A stretch of 64,000 nt of DNA, from positions 496,001-560,000 of the forward strand of contig JAUIHT010000003.1 of NCBI GenBank assembly GCA_030432235.1, read 5' to 3'. Positions 44,474 to 54,267 of the stretch are shown piece by piece. The notes beneath the pieces are model-generated. The model saw only the letters and a program-made list of their open reading frames with translations, was not told the DNA's origin and ran no database searches. Positions within the stretch are counted from its first letter, which is position 1, and each line of letters opens with the position of its first letter. The position numbers and the translations under genes were made by a program. The DNA is from Verrucomicrobiia bacterium. Its GTDB lineage: Bacteria > Verrucomicrobiota > Verrucomicrobiia > Opitutales > Cerasicoccaceae.

Positions 44474-47415
44474 GGCGCCGCCTCCTCGTCCAGGCTGGGG
44501 TGGGTCAGCGCCCAACGGGCACGCAGGACTTCGTCAGGGACGCCCAGCTCGGCCAGGGGACGCGGCGCGGAAAAGCCAAAACCGCTTCCCGGCTCCGGCA
44601 AATCCCCGAGTATGCCGGTGCTGGCGACTTCGGCGACGGTTCGCCAAAGGGGCTCGAGGGCATCCATCGTCTCCGTGCTCATCTGGGGCGAGCACACCGC
44701 GCCTGGCGTGAGCAATACGGCCTGTGTCTCGCATCCGGCAAGGTTCCGCAGTGCCAAGGCGTAAAGCGCGATTTGCAATCCTTCGCCCTTCTTTAATCGA
44801 CTGTCTGTCAAAGGCTTGTCTTGGCCTGTCTTGAAATCGATCACCACCAGACTGCCAGGGATGGGTGCGGTTTCGTCCTTAAAATCCGGCACGCGATCGG
44901 CCAGCACGAGGTCCATCCGTCCCCGTAACGACAAAGCGGGCACCCAGGTGTTCAAGTGGTAGGTTCCGGCGTCAATCGCACTCTCCGTGGTAACATAATG
45001 CCCCAGGCCACTCTCCGTCACCGCCTCGGCAAAGCCCAGCGCCAGCGCGCGGGCCTTCGCCCAATCCGCCTGCCACCATTCCGGTAAGGTCCGGCCGGCC
45101 GCAGCAAATGCCGCCTCCACACGTTCGCGGGTCACTCCGGCCTTGGCACGGACACTTTGCCACCAGTCCTCGACCGCGGGGAGTGTCAACCAGCCATCAT
45201 CTTTCGCGGATTCCAGGCTGAGCCATGCGTGGGCCCAAGTGCCGCGCGCCTGTCGCGAGGGATTCTCGTGCGCCGGATCGAAAGGGGGCTCCGCACGAAG
45301 GATGTGGGTGTACCAAACCTGCACAGGTCTTTCGAAAACCCGGCTCCACGCACTGGCCGACAGGTTCAGCCCATTTTGTGGTGGTGATTCCAGACCATAG
45401 GAAAAAGCATCAAAGGGCCGACTGCGGTCACAGCGCACGGCTTGGGCATCCGCTACTTCCGAATATGGCTTCCTTTTGCTCATCAAATTGTTACGCATTG
45501 CTTGCTCAGTACTTTCAGCCCAGTGCAGAAGCACTCGAGGCTCCGGCCAGACTCCGCGATCCGCCGAGCACAGCCGCAGGAACCATTCACTCACCGGCCT
45601 CAGCAACGCGGGCGTTGCCGGGTCCCCCAAGGACACGCTTGCGGTCAGTCCCTGCCGCACCGAACCTAGCAAGCCGGTAAAGTCCTCCGCCGCCTGACGA
45701 GCCAGTTCACCCCGGTTGGGCATTAATGCGCAGCCTTTTGCCACCGACTGGTGACCTATTCCCTGCTCGCCGCCTCGAAATGCCCGCGCATTGAGCCGGG
45801 CGATATCTCCATCCGGCAAAAAGGGTGACTCCGGCGACTGCCCCGGCCAGTCCTCATGCGTCATGCCGGTGAAAATGAGTGTGTCCCAGGACTGCCCCGC
45901 GGCTTCGGAAAGCGTCAAGAGCTGCACCGGTGCGAAAGGCTCGCGGGCGGTCCGCTCACGGGTGCGACCGGGGATGTCGGCGACGGCGGCCAGCCAGGAG
46001 AGGAAAGAGGAACCTTGAATGGGGAGCTCCGCCAGGCCCGTCTTCAGCCCGGCCAAACGCTCGAAGAGGGCAGGGCGATCCTCCGGCCATTCAAGAGCCT
46101 CGAGCTGCGGCTCAGCCACGGAAGCAAGCTCTTCCAGACTAGCAACTTGCGGCAGTAGAGGCCACGTCGCCAGAAACTCCGCGATGGCGCTGGGCGAGTT
46201 GGCGTCTCCAGTCCGGCAAGCCGCCAGCGGCCCTAAGTCCTGGCACATGAGCTCTGAAAAGAGGTGTTCACCGGTACGCTCGAGGTCACGCAGACGGGCC
46301 ACCGGCCATTGGTTCACCTCATGGAGATTTTTGGCAAATGCCAGGAGCGACGCCAAACTTCGGGCGGACTGGTACGCGACCCAGGTGGTGAACAGCCGAT
46401 GAGGCGGCGCTTTGGCGGGCCGATGGCCGAGGCGATCCTGATGCGGCAAATCGGCATCGGCAAAAACACGGGCCACCTCGCGGCCGATGCCCGCCGGGCG
46501 GGCAGGCACCACGACCCCGACGCGCCCGCCGGGGTTCTCCTTCAGTGCCGCCTGGACTTCGCGCAGGACGATTTCGGCTTCGGTAGCCTGATGGCGCGTG
46601 ACAATGAAGCGCGCCCGGGCGGAGCCGCCTTCGGTGTGCGTGGCGAAACGCTCCGCCAGGCTATCCATAGGCAGTTCCGCAGGGTCCGGAGCAGCTAGGT
46701 ATTCCTCGACCGGGCCGGCCAGTGCCTCCCAGGCTCCCGCCCACGCGGCGGCCACAGGCGCTTCCCCCTCGACACGAAAGCACAGAGACGCCTCGGCCGC
46801 GTTTTGGCAAGCAGCGCGCAGCAGTGCGAACTCCGGCCAGTCCGCCGAGGAAAAACCGACGGCCAGCCAGGCGCCCAGGCGGGGCGAAGCCTTGGCGGCT
46901 GCCTCATCGAGCCGCCAGTCCACCCGGCGCACCGTCTGCAGGCCGCACTGCTCCAACAAAGAACGCAGGGAGCGGCCCAAGGCTGCGGCCTCGGATAAGG
47001 GCAATTGTTCCGGGCCCCAGCCGCCGGCCTCAAGCGTATCCAGCGCGCGCACAAAGGCGGAGGGGTCGGCGGCGACGGACTGCGCCACAGGCTCCTCGCC
47101 CCCGGCTTCGCGTGCAACGATACGGGCCAACAAGTGCAGGTCCTCGCGCAGAGCCAGACGAACAGGGGCCTCCAGCAGCGGCGTGAGGAGCCTCCGCAGA
47201 CTGCCCGGCGTGGTAAAGTGAATGCCCAGTGCCGGAATATTTTCCTCCAGCAAGCGTTGCTTGAGCAGCGACACCAGGCCGCCGTTCGGGCAGCTCACCA
47301 CGGTGGGCAGAGGCGCTTCCCAGGCCGTCTTTACCCGCTGCTCAAACCAGGGCCGCAGCAAAGCCTCCCAAGCGTCATCGAAATCGGCGTACAGCACATG
47401 GCGGGTGACGGGCAT
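44470..47415 (-). CDS. addB: AddB-type helicase-like nuclease
   Basis: A 981-residue partner of the downstream helicase. The N-terminus is a degenerate helicase core (TVVSCPNGGLVSLLKQRLLEENIPA). Internal LLTLSEAAGQSWDTLIFTGMTHEDWPG resembles the inactivated motor of AddB/RecC. The C-terminal nuclease of PD-(D/E)XK type has LVVIDFKTGQDKPLTDSRL. The four-cysteine iron-sulfur pattern of B. subtilis AddB is not seen. The start at 47415 is chosen over 47448 because the upstream 33 bp overlap the divergent promoter. Confidence 0.75.
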   Translation of the reverse strand: MPVTRHVLYADFDDAWEALLRPWFEQRVKTAWEAPLPTVVSCPNGGLVSLLKQRLLEENIPALGIHFTTPGSLRRLLTPLLEAPVRLALREDLHLLARIVAREAGGEEPVAQSVAADPSAFVRALDTLEAGGWGPEQLPLSEAAALGRSLRSLLEQCGLQTVRRVDWRLDEAAAKASPRLGAWLAVGFSSADWPEFALLRAACQNAAEASLCFRVEGEAPVAAAWAGAWEALAGPVEEYLAAPDPAELPMDSLAERFATHTEGGSARARFIVTRHQATEAEIVLREVQAALKENPGGRVGVVVPARPAGIGREVARVFADADLPHQDRLGHRPAKAPPHRLFTTWVAYQSARSLASLLAFAKNLHEVNQWPVARLRDLERTGEHLFSELMCQDLGPLAACRTGDANSPSAIAEFLATWPLLPQVASLEELASVAEPQLEALEWPEDRPALFERLAGLKTGLAELPIQGSSFLSWLAAVADIPGRTRERTAREPFAPVQLLTLSEAAGQSWDTLIFTGMTHEDWPGQSPESPFLPDGDIARLNARAFRGGEQGIGHQSVAKGCALMPNRGELARQAAEDFTGLLGSVRQGLTASVSLGDPATPALLRPVSEWFLRLCSADRGVWPEPRVLLHWAESTEQAMRNNLMSKRKPYSEVADAQAVRCDRSRPFDAFSYGLESPPQNGLNLSASAWSRVFERPVQVWYTHILRAEPPFDPAHENPSRQARGTWAHAWLSLESAKDDGWLTLPAVEDWWQSVRAKAGVTRERVEAAFAAAGRTLPEWWQADWAKARALALGFAEAVTESGLGHYVTTESAIDAGTYHLNTWVPALSLRGRMDLVLADRVPDFKDETAPIPGSLVVIDFKTGQDKPLTDSRLKKGEGLQIALYALALRNLAGCETQAVLLTPGAVCSPQMSTETMDALEPLWRTVAEVASTGILGDLPEPGSGFGFSAPRPLAELGVPDEVLRARWALTHPSLDEEAAP

Positions 47416-47441
47416 GGCGGAAAGGTCGTTGCGCGGGCGGT

Positions 47442-47470
47442 TTGACAAGCCGGGTCCGGCGGGCTAAGAA
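47442..47470 (+). promoter_or_regulatory. Sigma70-type promoter, almost leaderless transcript
   Basis: TTGACA (47442-47447) and TAAGAA (47465-47470) with a 17-bp spacer. The predicted transcription start near 47477 is only about three bases from the ATG at 47480. Confidence 0.5.
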
Positions 47471-47479
47471 CCGCTCTCA

Positions 47480-48328
47480 ATGAAAATTCAGCGGACCCTT
47501 ACTAGCCTTATCCTGGCGTTGACGGCGGCAAGCGCAAACGCGGCCGAGCCGGACATCACCGTCACTTTCGCTCCCGAGCCCGGCGCCTGGGAACGCGAGT
47601 TCCGTATGATCGCCACGGTCAACATCAGCGGCCAGTCCGGCCCCACCACCAGCGTGCGCACGGTAAGAACACACACCATCAGCCGCGAGGGCGACGGCTG
47701 GTCCATCGAATCCGTGCCGTCCAAAGTGGAGATCGACGGTGTCGAAAGCCCGCTCGACCGCACCATTCAGGAGATCCTGCTCGGGCAAACCTTTACCTAC
47801 CACCTCGATGCACAAGGCCAACTGCAGTCGGTGGACGGCTTCACCGATCTGACCGCGCAGGTGACCAAAAAAATTCCGGCAGACAGCCGCGACGCCGTCC
47901 TGCAGGTCGTCAACGGCGAGACGCAGCGCTGGCGACTGGGCAACCAGTGGGAGACCGAATACGCCTGGCTCTACGGCAAGGCGCTTACCCCCGGAGATTC
48001 TTATCCACTGACCAAAACACTCACGCCGCCCGACGGCCCGGCCTTGCAATTCAGCCAGAGCAGTACGCCGCTCGCGGCCGATGGCGGCAAGACACTCCAG
48101 GTGACCTACACCAACGAAGCCCAGCCGGTCGAAGGCGAAAATCTGGGTCAGCTCAGCGCCATGAAGATCACCGAGCAGGGCGAACGCACCTTCGGCATAG
48201 ACACCGGTCTGCCCCTGGAGGAGACCTCCACGCGCCGGGTCTCGGTAACCATTCGTGGCCCCGGCGGCCCCATCAACCAGGTGCGCGAGGAAACCCGCCA
48301 CACCGTCTATCGCCCACTTGAGGAGTGA
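47480..48328 (+). CDS. Exported protein of unknown function
   Basis: A 282-residue protein with a signal peptide (MKIQRTLTSLILALTAASANAAEP). The mature part is beta-rich with no Cys and no obvious catalytic set; segments include VEIDGVESPLDRTIQEILLGQTFTYHLDAQGQLQSVDGF and WETEYAWLYGKALTPGDSYPL. The layout suggests a periplasmic or outer-membrane-associated protein. It overlaps the next gene by four bases (GTGA), so the two are likely translated together. Confidence 0.65.
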   Translation: MKIQRTLTSLILALTAASANAAEPDITVTFAPEPGAWEREFRMIATVNISGQSGPTTSVRTVRTHTISREGDGWSIESVPSKVEIDGVESPLDRTIQEILLGQTFTYHLDAQGQLQSVDGFTDLTAQVTKKIPADSRDAVLQVVNGETQRWRLGNQWETEYAWLYGKALTPGDSYPLTKTLTPPDGPALQFSQSSTPLAADGGKTLQVTYTNEAQPVEGENLGQLSAMKITEQGERTFGIDTGLPLEETSTRRVSVTIRGPGGPINQVREETRHTVYRPLEE

Positions 48329-49311
48329 AGGCTCCGGGCTCCAGTGATGGCCCGACCCCTCGCCGCCGCCTGGGCTGGTGGTTGATGGGCTGCGTCTGGC
48401 TGCTCATCATCGCCGTGCTTGCCGCTATGAGCCTGGCAGGCTTCTGGGGGCGTGAACACTGGAGGCTGGACACGCTCTCGCACTTCCGGCTGCAGTACCT
48501 CACCGCCGCCAGCGTGCTCAGCCTGCTTTTGATTTGGCGCCGACGCTGGCTGCTCCTGCTGCTCGCCCTGGCCTTGGTATTGCTCAATGCCGTCATCGTT
48601 TTGGACTGGCCGCGGGGCCCCGGCCTTTGGCGTGAGCCCGCCCTGAAGGCCGTCAGCATCAACGTCTACTCGCAAAACGAACAGGTCGGTCGCATCGTCG
48701 ACTACCTGCGGAAAGAACGGCCGGACTTCGTGGCCCTGATCGAGATCACGGGCAAATGGGAATCCGAACTGGAAAATCTGCGCGACCTGTATCCCTTCCA
48801 GGACGTGCGCATCTACGGGCATAACTTCGGCTCGGCCATCCTCAGCAGTCACCCCATGACCGAGCGCAGCCTCCAGCGGGAAATCGGCTATGCAGGCCCC
48901 GGCTCCATCGCGCGCGAGGTGCAGACGCCCTCCGGGCATCTCATCCTGCTACTGGCGCATCCGCTCTCGCCCATCACGGAAAAGGCCTGGGGCTGGCGCA
49001 ACAGCGCTTTCGACACCATTGCCGAATTCACCCAAAAAGCCGATGAGCCCCTGTTGCTCATGGGCGACCTCAATTGCACTCAGTGGTCCCCGATGTTTCA
49101 GGACTTCCTTGCGGACTCCGGCCTGCACGAACCCAATGCGCGCACGTTGCCACGCCGCACCTGGCCGGCAGGCCAGCCCTGGCTGTGGATTCCCATCGAC
49201 CACTTTCTGCTCTCACCCGATCTAACCGCCCTGGCCGAGTGGACCGGCCCCAGTGTCGGCTCCGACCATTACCCCATCGTGCTCATCTTCGCCTTCAGCG
49301 CGGATACGTGA
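48325..49311 (+). CDS. Membrane-anchored endonuclease/exonuclease/phosphatase-family protein
   Basis: A 328-residue protein starting at the GTG at 48325. Two or three N-terminal membrane segments (WWLMGCVWLLIIAVLAAMSLAGF, LLIWRRRWLLLLLALALVLLNAVIVL) precede a catalytic EEP fold: VSINVYSQN, DFVALIEITGKWE, LLLLAHPLSP, LLLMGDLNCTQWSP and the terminal SDHYPIVLIF. Family members cleave DNA, RNA or phosphodiester lipids. The membrane anchor and lack of a DNA-binding part make an extracytoplasmic phosphodiesterase plausible. It is coupled to the preceding exported-protein gene. Confidence 0.8.
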   Translation: MKAPGSSDGPTPRRRLGWWLMGCVWLLIIAVLAAMSLAGFWGREHWRLDTLSHFRLQYLTAASVLSLLLIWRRRWLLLLLALALVLLNAVIVLDWPRGPGLWREPALKAVSINVYSQNEQVGRIVDYLRKERPDFVALIEITGKWESELENLRDLYPFQDVRIYGHNFGSAILSSHPMTERSLQREIGYAGPGSIAREVQTPSGHLILLLAHPLSPITEKAWGWRNSAFDTIAEFTQKADEPLLLMGDLNCTQWSPMFQDFLADSGLHEPNARTLPRRTWPAGQPWLWIPIDHFLLSPDLTALAEWTGPSVGSDHYPIVLIFAFSADT

Positions 49312-49366
49312 GAAAGGTGCAGGGTATAGAGCAGTGGTTTGGGTAGCTTGAGTGGCGCCGGCCCAC

Positions 49367-49750
49367 TCATGGCTGGAAATCCTCCGTATTGACAGGCTGC
49401 CCATTCACATAGGCTTCTTTCAAAGTAAAGACCGAGCGTGGACCGTACAATTTGTCCGGGTCGACGGAATAAACGACCAGATCGTGGGGAGCGGTATAAA
49501 CTTGGATACGGGAAGGCGAGAGAATGCGGATGGCTGCTTCGTTGGGCTGAAACGTACCGTTGATTTCCGCCCCATAGGCAGGCCTCACGACCCATCCATA
49601 AGGCATCTCAAAGAAGTACGCTTTCAGAATCGCGGCGCGTTCTTCTTCCGAAACGGCGGCATGCAACGAACCTCTTGTCGGCCAAAAGATGGCTATCACC
49701 ATCCCCAGACAGGCGACAAGTATCAGCAGCCATGCAACCGCCTTGTTCAC
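49367..49750 (-). CDS. Small membrane-anchored protein, unknown
   Basis: A 127-residue protein. One N-terminal span (AVAWLLILVACLGMVIAIFW) is followed by an extracytoplasmic domain: AILKAYFFEMPYGWVVRPAYGAEINGTF, SRIQVYTAPHDLVVYSVDPDKLYGPRSVFTLKEAYVNGQPV. No family is recognised. It lies 22 bp downstream of the serine-hydrolase gene in the same direction and could form one transcript with it and the gene at 50842, which has the same size and layout. Confidence 0.6.
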   Translation of the reverse strand: MNKAVAWLLILVACLGMVIAIFWPTRGSLHAAVSEEERAAILKAYFFEMPYGWVVRPAYGAEINGTFQPNEAAIRILSPSRIQVYTAPHDLVVYSVDPDKLYGPRSVFTLKEAYVNGQPVNTEDFQP

Positions 49751-49772
49751 AAAAGATAAATATCACATCCAC

Positions 49773-50855
49773 TCAATTCCCCTCCACCAGCAGCGCCTGT
49801 ACCGTCGCGATGGTGTCATGCTGGCCGAGGAGGTTTTTCGTGATGCCGACGGCGAGGCCCCGCGAGGGATCGGCCCAACCACTACTGCCACCGTAGCCGT
49901 TGTGCCCGAAGGCGACCTGCTCGCCGCCGGGCCGGGTAAGGTGCTCGTGGCGCTGATAGCCCAGGCCCCAAAATGCGGGCTCTCCGTTTCCACGAAGCAA
50001 GCCCTGCGGCTCGGTCGCGAGGCGGACGCGCTCCGGCGGCAACAGCTCGACACCGTCCACACCCCCTGGCAGAAGCGCCGCGTAGTGAAGCGCGATGGCG
50101 CGGGCGGTTATGACGCCTGAAGTGGCTGGCATGCAAGCCCGCTGAGCGTCGCGGCGGTTCATAAAGACGTACAGCGGCTGTACCCAGGCGGGAATCGCCG
50201 CAGGCTTGCCATCGTCCTCGGGCGCCTCCACGCCGGGCTCGTCCAGCACGGCAACGGGCTTATCCACCGATTCCGGCATGCCGCAGTAAAGGTGCTCCAA
50301 GCCCAGCGGAGAGGCGATTTCCTCACGCAGCAACGTCGGAAAATCACGACCGTCGGCACGGCGCAAAACTTCACCAACGAGCCAACTGTAGGTGATGGCG
50401 TGATAGGAAGCCATCGTGCCGGGCTCAAAGGCGGGCGCCTCTGCCGCGAGGACCGCGCACATGCGATCCCAGTCCGCGAGGTCTTCCGCTTTCAGACCCG
50501 ACGGGATGTTCTGCAGACCCGCGCTGTGGTTGAGCGCCTGGCGCAAAGTGATGCCGCCCTTACCCGCAGCGGCGAACTCCGGCCAAACCACCGCGATAGG
50601 CGCATCGTAGTCCACCACGCCGCGCTCGGCCAGGATGTGCACCAGAGTGGCGGCGAAACCCTTCGTAACCGAAAACACCGGGAAGAGCGTGTCGCCGTCA
50701 ACCGGCGCGCCGTTGACATCCATCGCCCCCGCCCAGGCATCGACCACCAACTCGCCGTTTTGGTAAACGGCTACCTGAACACCGCGCTCGACCCCCTCGG
50801 CCACAAGGTGATCGAGGAGCTGCTGGATGCGGGCTTGTAAATCAGTCTTCGTCAT
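49773..50855 (-). CDS. Class C beta-lactamase-family serine hydrolase
   Basis: A 360-residue cytoplasmic-type protein without a signal peptide. The SxxK motif is FSVTKGFAATLVHILAERG, with the second motif in YHAITYSWLVGEVL. The third (K/H-x-G) motif is FGHNGYGGSSGWADP. Members include esterases, D-aminopeptidases and carboxylesterases. Lack of a signal peptide argues against a beta-lactamase. The start overlaps the end of the upstream small-protein gene by 14 bp. Confidence 0.82.
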   Translation of the reverse strand: MTKTDLQARIQQLLDHLVAEGVERGVQVAVYQNGELVVDAWAGAMDVNGAPVDGDTLFPVFSVTKGFAATLVHILAERGVVDYDAPIAVVWPEFAAAGKGGITLRQALNHSAGLQNIPSGLKAEDLADWDRMCAVLAAEAPAFEPGTMASYHAITYSWLVGEVLRRADGRDFPTLLREEIASPLGLEHLYCGMPESVDKPVAVLDEPGVEAPEDDGKPAAIPAWVQPLYVFMNRRDAQRACMPATSGVITARAIALHYAALLPGGVDGVELLPPERVRLATEPQGLLRGNGEPAFWGLGYQRHEHLTRPGGEQVAFGHNGYGGSSGWADPSRGLAVGITKNLLGQHDTIATVQALLVEGN

Positions 50856-51240
50856 CAGTCTTTACCGTCCCCGGCCCCCAATATTCACTGACACCTGTGA
50901 TCCCTCCTTGGCGGTAAATCCAGTAAGTTTTTCCGTCCTGCGAAAGATAAATGATGTATTCATAGACATCGGCCCAATTATCAGGCGGCTCGATTGCAAA
51001 AGTCTTCAAAGCTCCATGCTTCTGCTCGAAAGTACTTCGGGTAAGCGGCCATGCAAAATAGTCTATCTCCCGTAATCCATCGACAGATAGATGGTGGTCA
51101 TCAATTCTCCGCTCTTTCAAAATCGGCAGGAAAGGCCTTTCTCGTTCTCTGGCGACCTCAAGCGCTGACTTGATAGCAACTGCATAATGCAAACCTATAA
51201 GTATGAGAGCAGCGCTCAAGAGTGCCAAAAGCCATTTCAT
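50842..51240 (-). CDS. Small membrane-anchored protein, unknown
   Basis: A 132-residue protein with an N-terminal span (WLLALLSAALILIGLHYAVAI) and an extracytoplasmic charged domain ending in IIYLSQDGKTYWIYRQGGITGVSEYWGPG and an acidic tail. No family is recognised. It overlaps the serine-hydrolase start by 14 bp and lies 12 bp after gcvP, so it may be read from the gcvP transcript. Confidence 0.6.
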   Translation of the reverse strand: MKWLLALLSAALILIGLHYAVAIKSALEVARERERPFLPILKERRIDDHHLSVDGLREIDYFAWPLTRSTFEQKHGALKTFAIEPPDNWADVYEYIIYLSQDGKTYWIYRQGGITGVSEYWGPGTVKTDDED

Positions 51241-51252
51241 GGGTAAGAGTTC

Positions 51253-54204
51253 TCACCCGGCGCAGGCGGCGGTGATGCGGGCGGCGATTTCATCCACCGG
51301 CAACTGACCGAGTTCGGCGGGCGAAAGGCGGTTGGGATTGAGCGGCGGCAGTTTTTCCAACGACTCGAAGAGCTGCAAACTGCGGTTGGCCGTAACATCG
51401 TCGATGCGATCGACCGGAGTGAAATGCGGCACGCTCGCAAGGACCTCCGGCGTCTCCTTGATGGTTTGGCGGATGCGTGCGACGGCCTCGGCGAAGCGGT
51501 CGAGCTCGGCCTGGGTGTAGCTTTCGGTTGGCTCAATCATGAGTCCGAAGGTCTCCGGCCAGGCCACGGTGGGCGCATGGAACCCGTAGTCGAGGAAGAG
51601 TTTGCCGACGCGGCTGATGGCCAGGGCACGCGGCACCCCGGCGGCCTCGATGCGCGCGAAGTCTTCCTCCTCCAGCGTGAGGATGAACTCGTGCATACGC
51701 GGTTCGTCCGTCTGCGGTAGGGTCGGGTATTCCTTGCGCAGCTTGGCGAATAGGTACCGCGCCGAGAGTACAGCCATGGCCGACATCTTCGGGATGCCTT
51801 CTTTGCCCAGGCGCAGCAGGTAGGCGTAGGCCCGTATCTTGTGGGCGAAGTTGCCCCAGTGACGATGGAAGGAACCGATGCTCTTCGGCGTCTTGAAGCT
51901 GCGAAAAGTGCCGTCGGGCAACTTCTCGACCTGGCGACCCGGCAGGAAGTCGACGAGTTTATCCGACACCGCCACGATGGCATCGCCGGGCCCGCCACCG
52001 CCGTGCGGGATGGTCCAGGTCTTGTGCAAATTATTGTGAACGGCGTCGACGCCGAGCTTGTCGAGATCGAGCCAACCGGCGATGGCGTTCATGTTCGCGC
52101 CATCCATGTAGACGAGGCCTCCGGCGGCGTGCACCTTGTCGGCCACCTCGCGGAAACGCGTCTCGAAAAGGCCGCAGGTGTTCGGGTTGGTGATCATGAC
52201 TCCGCACAGGCGCGAACCGTACTCGGCGATCTTTGCGTCGAAATCCGCCATGTCGATGAGACCGTCCTCGCTGGCCTCCAGCAGGACGATGCCGCGCAGT
52301 ACACCGTGCTCCTTACGGGCATCCAGCCCGGCCATGGCGGCGGTGGCGAAGTTCGTGCCGTGGGCGCTCTTGGGAATGAGGATGACATCGCGATGCGTCT
52401 CGCCGCGGTCGCGGTGGTAGGCCTGGAAGAGTTTGACGCCGACCAGCTCGCCCTGCGCTCCGGCCACCGGCTGAGTGGTGACGCCCGGCAGGCCAGTGAT
52501 GCCCTTGAACCACTCCTGCGTCTCGTAAAGGACTTCGAGGCAGCCCTGCACGTCAGCCTCGGGCGCCTGCGGGTGCGCCTGGGTGAAGCAAGTTCGCGCA
52601 GCAGCCCAGTCGTTGAGCCACGGGTTGTACTTCATGGTGCAGGAGCCGAGCGGATAGCAACCGTCGTCCGGGCTTACATTCAGTTCCCCGAGCTTCAAGT
52701 AGTAGGCCGCCACCTCCTCCGGGTCGAACTCCGGTAACGCGGCGGGCTCGGCACGCAGCAACGCGGCGGGAACTTCAGGCACGGGGCCTTCGAGACCCTC
52801 ATCGAACTGGCGCAAGAGGACGTACACCATTTCGAGTGCTTGCTGGTCGCTGAATGAGGCCTTGATGAGCTGGCGACCTCCGCCGATGCGATCCGACACA
52901 TCCACACCCGCGAGGATCTTTTCTTCACGGGCTTCGGCCAGAAACGCGTCTACATCATCAACCTCGAAGGTGACCTCGTTAAAGAAGGGAGTCTCCGGGA
53001 AGGCGAGTTTCGCGCCGATTTCCCTGGCAAACAAAAGTGCGTTTTCGCGGGCGGCTTTCACACTCTCGGCGGTGCCGCTTTCGCCCTTCGCGAGGAGTGC
53101 CGCCCCCACCAGCGTGGCAAGGAAGGCCTGGTTCGAGCAGATGTTGGACGTGGCCTTGTCCTTACGTATGTGCTGCTCACGGGTGGAAAGGACCATGACG
53201 CAGCACTCGCGCCCGGCCTCGTCCAGAGCCTTGCCGACAAAGCGGCCCGGCGTGGCACGAATGTGGTTTTTGGTCTTGTCGTTGTGACGTACGCCAAAGA
53301 GGCCGAGGCCTGGACCGCCGAAGTTCGGCTCAAGCGCCAGGTGCTGGGCCTCGCCCACGATGATGTCGGCACCGTCCTGACCGAAGTCACTGGGACGCTT
53401 GAGGCCACCAGTGGCGAGCAGAAGCGGGTCGATGACGGCAATGGCCAGAGCACCGGCGGCATGAATGGCATCGGTCAAGGTATTGACGTCCTCCAGCAAG
53501 CCGAGGCTGTTGACCTGCGGGAAGGCCACGGCGGCCAGGCGTGGTCCCAGCGCAGCGGCTTTGTCTTGCAAAGTTTGTTGACAAGTGCGACCCGTGGCGG
53601 GGTCGAGCGGCACCCACTCGAGCTTGAGCGTGGTGTCGGCCACCAAGGTTTCCAGCACCTCGCGGTCCCCCGGATAAATGCCTTCGGAGACCAGCGCGGT
53701 GTCGGCCTTGCGGGAGAGGCGGATGGCCGCGCAGATGCCCTCGAAAAGCGCGGTGGAGCGGTCATAAAGGGAAGAGTTGACGGCCTCGAAGCCAGTCAGG
53801 CGCGTCATCAGGCACTGGTAAATCCAGTGGGTCAGCAGGGTGCCTTGGGAACGCTCCGGTTGATAGGGCGTGTAGGCGGTGGTGAGATTGCGGATGCCGC
53901 AGACAAACTCCACGATCTCGTGCTGGCGGAAGTCCGGCAGGCCGTCTCCGATATAACTGTCGAGGCCGTGTGTGTTTTTGAGCGACACATCCAACAGATA
54001 ATCCATGGCCTCCTCGTAGCCGAGCTCTTCCGGTACATTGAGGGAGCCATCGAAGAAGACGCTCTTGTCGATGTGTTTATATAAACCCGCCAAATCAGGC
54101 ACGCCGACGGCTTCGAGCATGGCCTGGATGTCCTTGTCGGAGGCCGGGATATAGTGGCGCGCTTTTTCGCGCGGATTGTCATTCAGGAAAGGCGTATCGC
54201 TCAT
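51253..54204 (-). CDS. gcvP: Glycine dehydrogenase (decarboxylating), P-protein
   Basis: A 983-residue full-length, single-chain P-protein of the glycine cleavage system (archetype alpha-beta fused). The N-terminal half includes LNDNPREKARHYIPASDKDIQAMLEAVGVP. The PLP lysine is in NLHKTWTIPHGGGGPGDA, and the C-terminal half keeps LGSCTMKYNPWLNDWA and MHEFILTLEEEDF. It decarboxylates glycine and passes the aminomethyl group to lipoyl-GcvH. gcvT and gcvH are not nearby. The start at 54204 (MSDTPFLND) is preferred over 54222. Confidence 0.93.
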   Translation of the reverse strand: MSDTPFLNDNPREKARHYIPASDKDIQAMLEAVGVPDLAGLYKHIDKSVFFDGSLNVPEELGYEEAMDYLLDVSLKNTHGLDSYIGDGLPDFRQHEIVEFVCGIRNLTTAYTPYQPERSQGTLLTHWIYQCLMTRLTGFEAVNSSLYDRSTALFEGICAAIRLSRKADTALVSEGIYPGDREVLETLVADTTLKLEWVPLDPATGRTCQQTLQDKAAALGPRLAAVAFPQVNSLGLLEDVNTLTDAIHAAGALAIAVIDPLLLATGGLKRPSDFGQDGADIIVGEAQHLALEPNFGGPGLGLFGVRHNDKTKNHIRATPGRFVGKALDEAGRECCVMVLSTREQHIRKDKATSNICSNQAFLATLVGAALLAKGESGTAESVKAARENALLFAREIGAKLAFPETPFFNEVTFEVDDVDAFLAEAREEKILAGVDVSDRIGGGRQLIKASFSDQQALEMVYVLLRQFDEGLEGPVPEVPAALLRAEPAALPEFDPEEVAAYYLKLGELNVSPDDGCYPLGSCTMKYNPWLNDWAAARTCFTQAHPQAPEADVQGCLEVLYETQEWFKGITGLPGVTTQPVAGAQGELVGVKLFQAYHRDRGETHRDVILIPKSAHGTNFATAAMAGLDARKEHGVLRGIVLLEASEDGLIDMADFDAKIAEYGSRLCGVMITNPNTCGLFETRFREVADKVHAAGGLVYMDGANMNAIAGWLDLDKLGVDAVHNNLHKTWTIPHGGGGPGDAIVAVSDKLVDFLPGRQVEKLPDGTFRSFKTPKSIGSFHRHWGNFAHKIRAYAYLLRLGKEGIPKMSAMAVLSARYLFAKLRKEYPTLPQTDEPRMHEFILTLEEEDFARIEAAGVPRALAISRVGKLFLDYGFHAPTVAWPETFGLMIEPTESYTQAELDRFAEAVARIRQTIKETPEVLASVPHFTPVDRIDDVTANRSLQLFESLEKLPPLNPNRLSPAELGQLPVDEIAARITAACAG

Positions 54205-54267
54205 CGTTGCAAAGCCACACACAAACGCCCTGCCGCCCTGCCGTCAAATGCTATGCGCGCTTTGGAA

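Noticed and set aside
47477-48301. Reverse-strand ORF of 274 codons
   Set aside because: Covers the plus-strand exported-protein gene exactly; the plus frame has a promoter and signal peptide.
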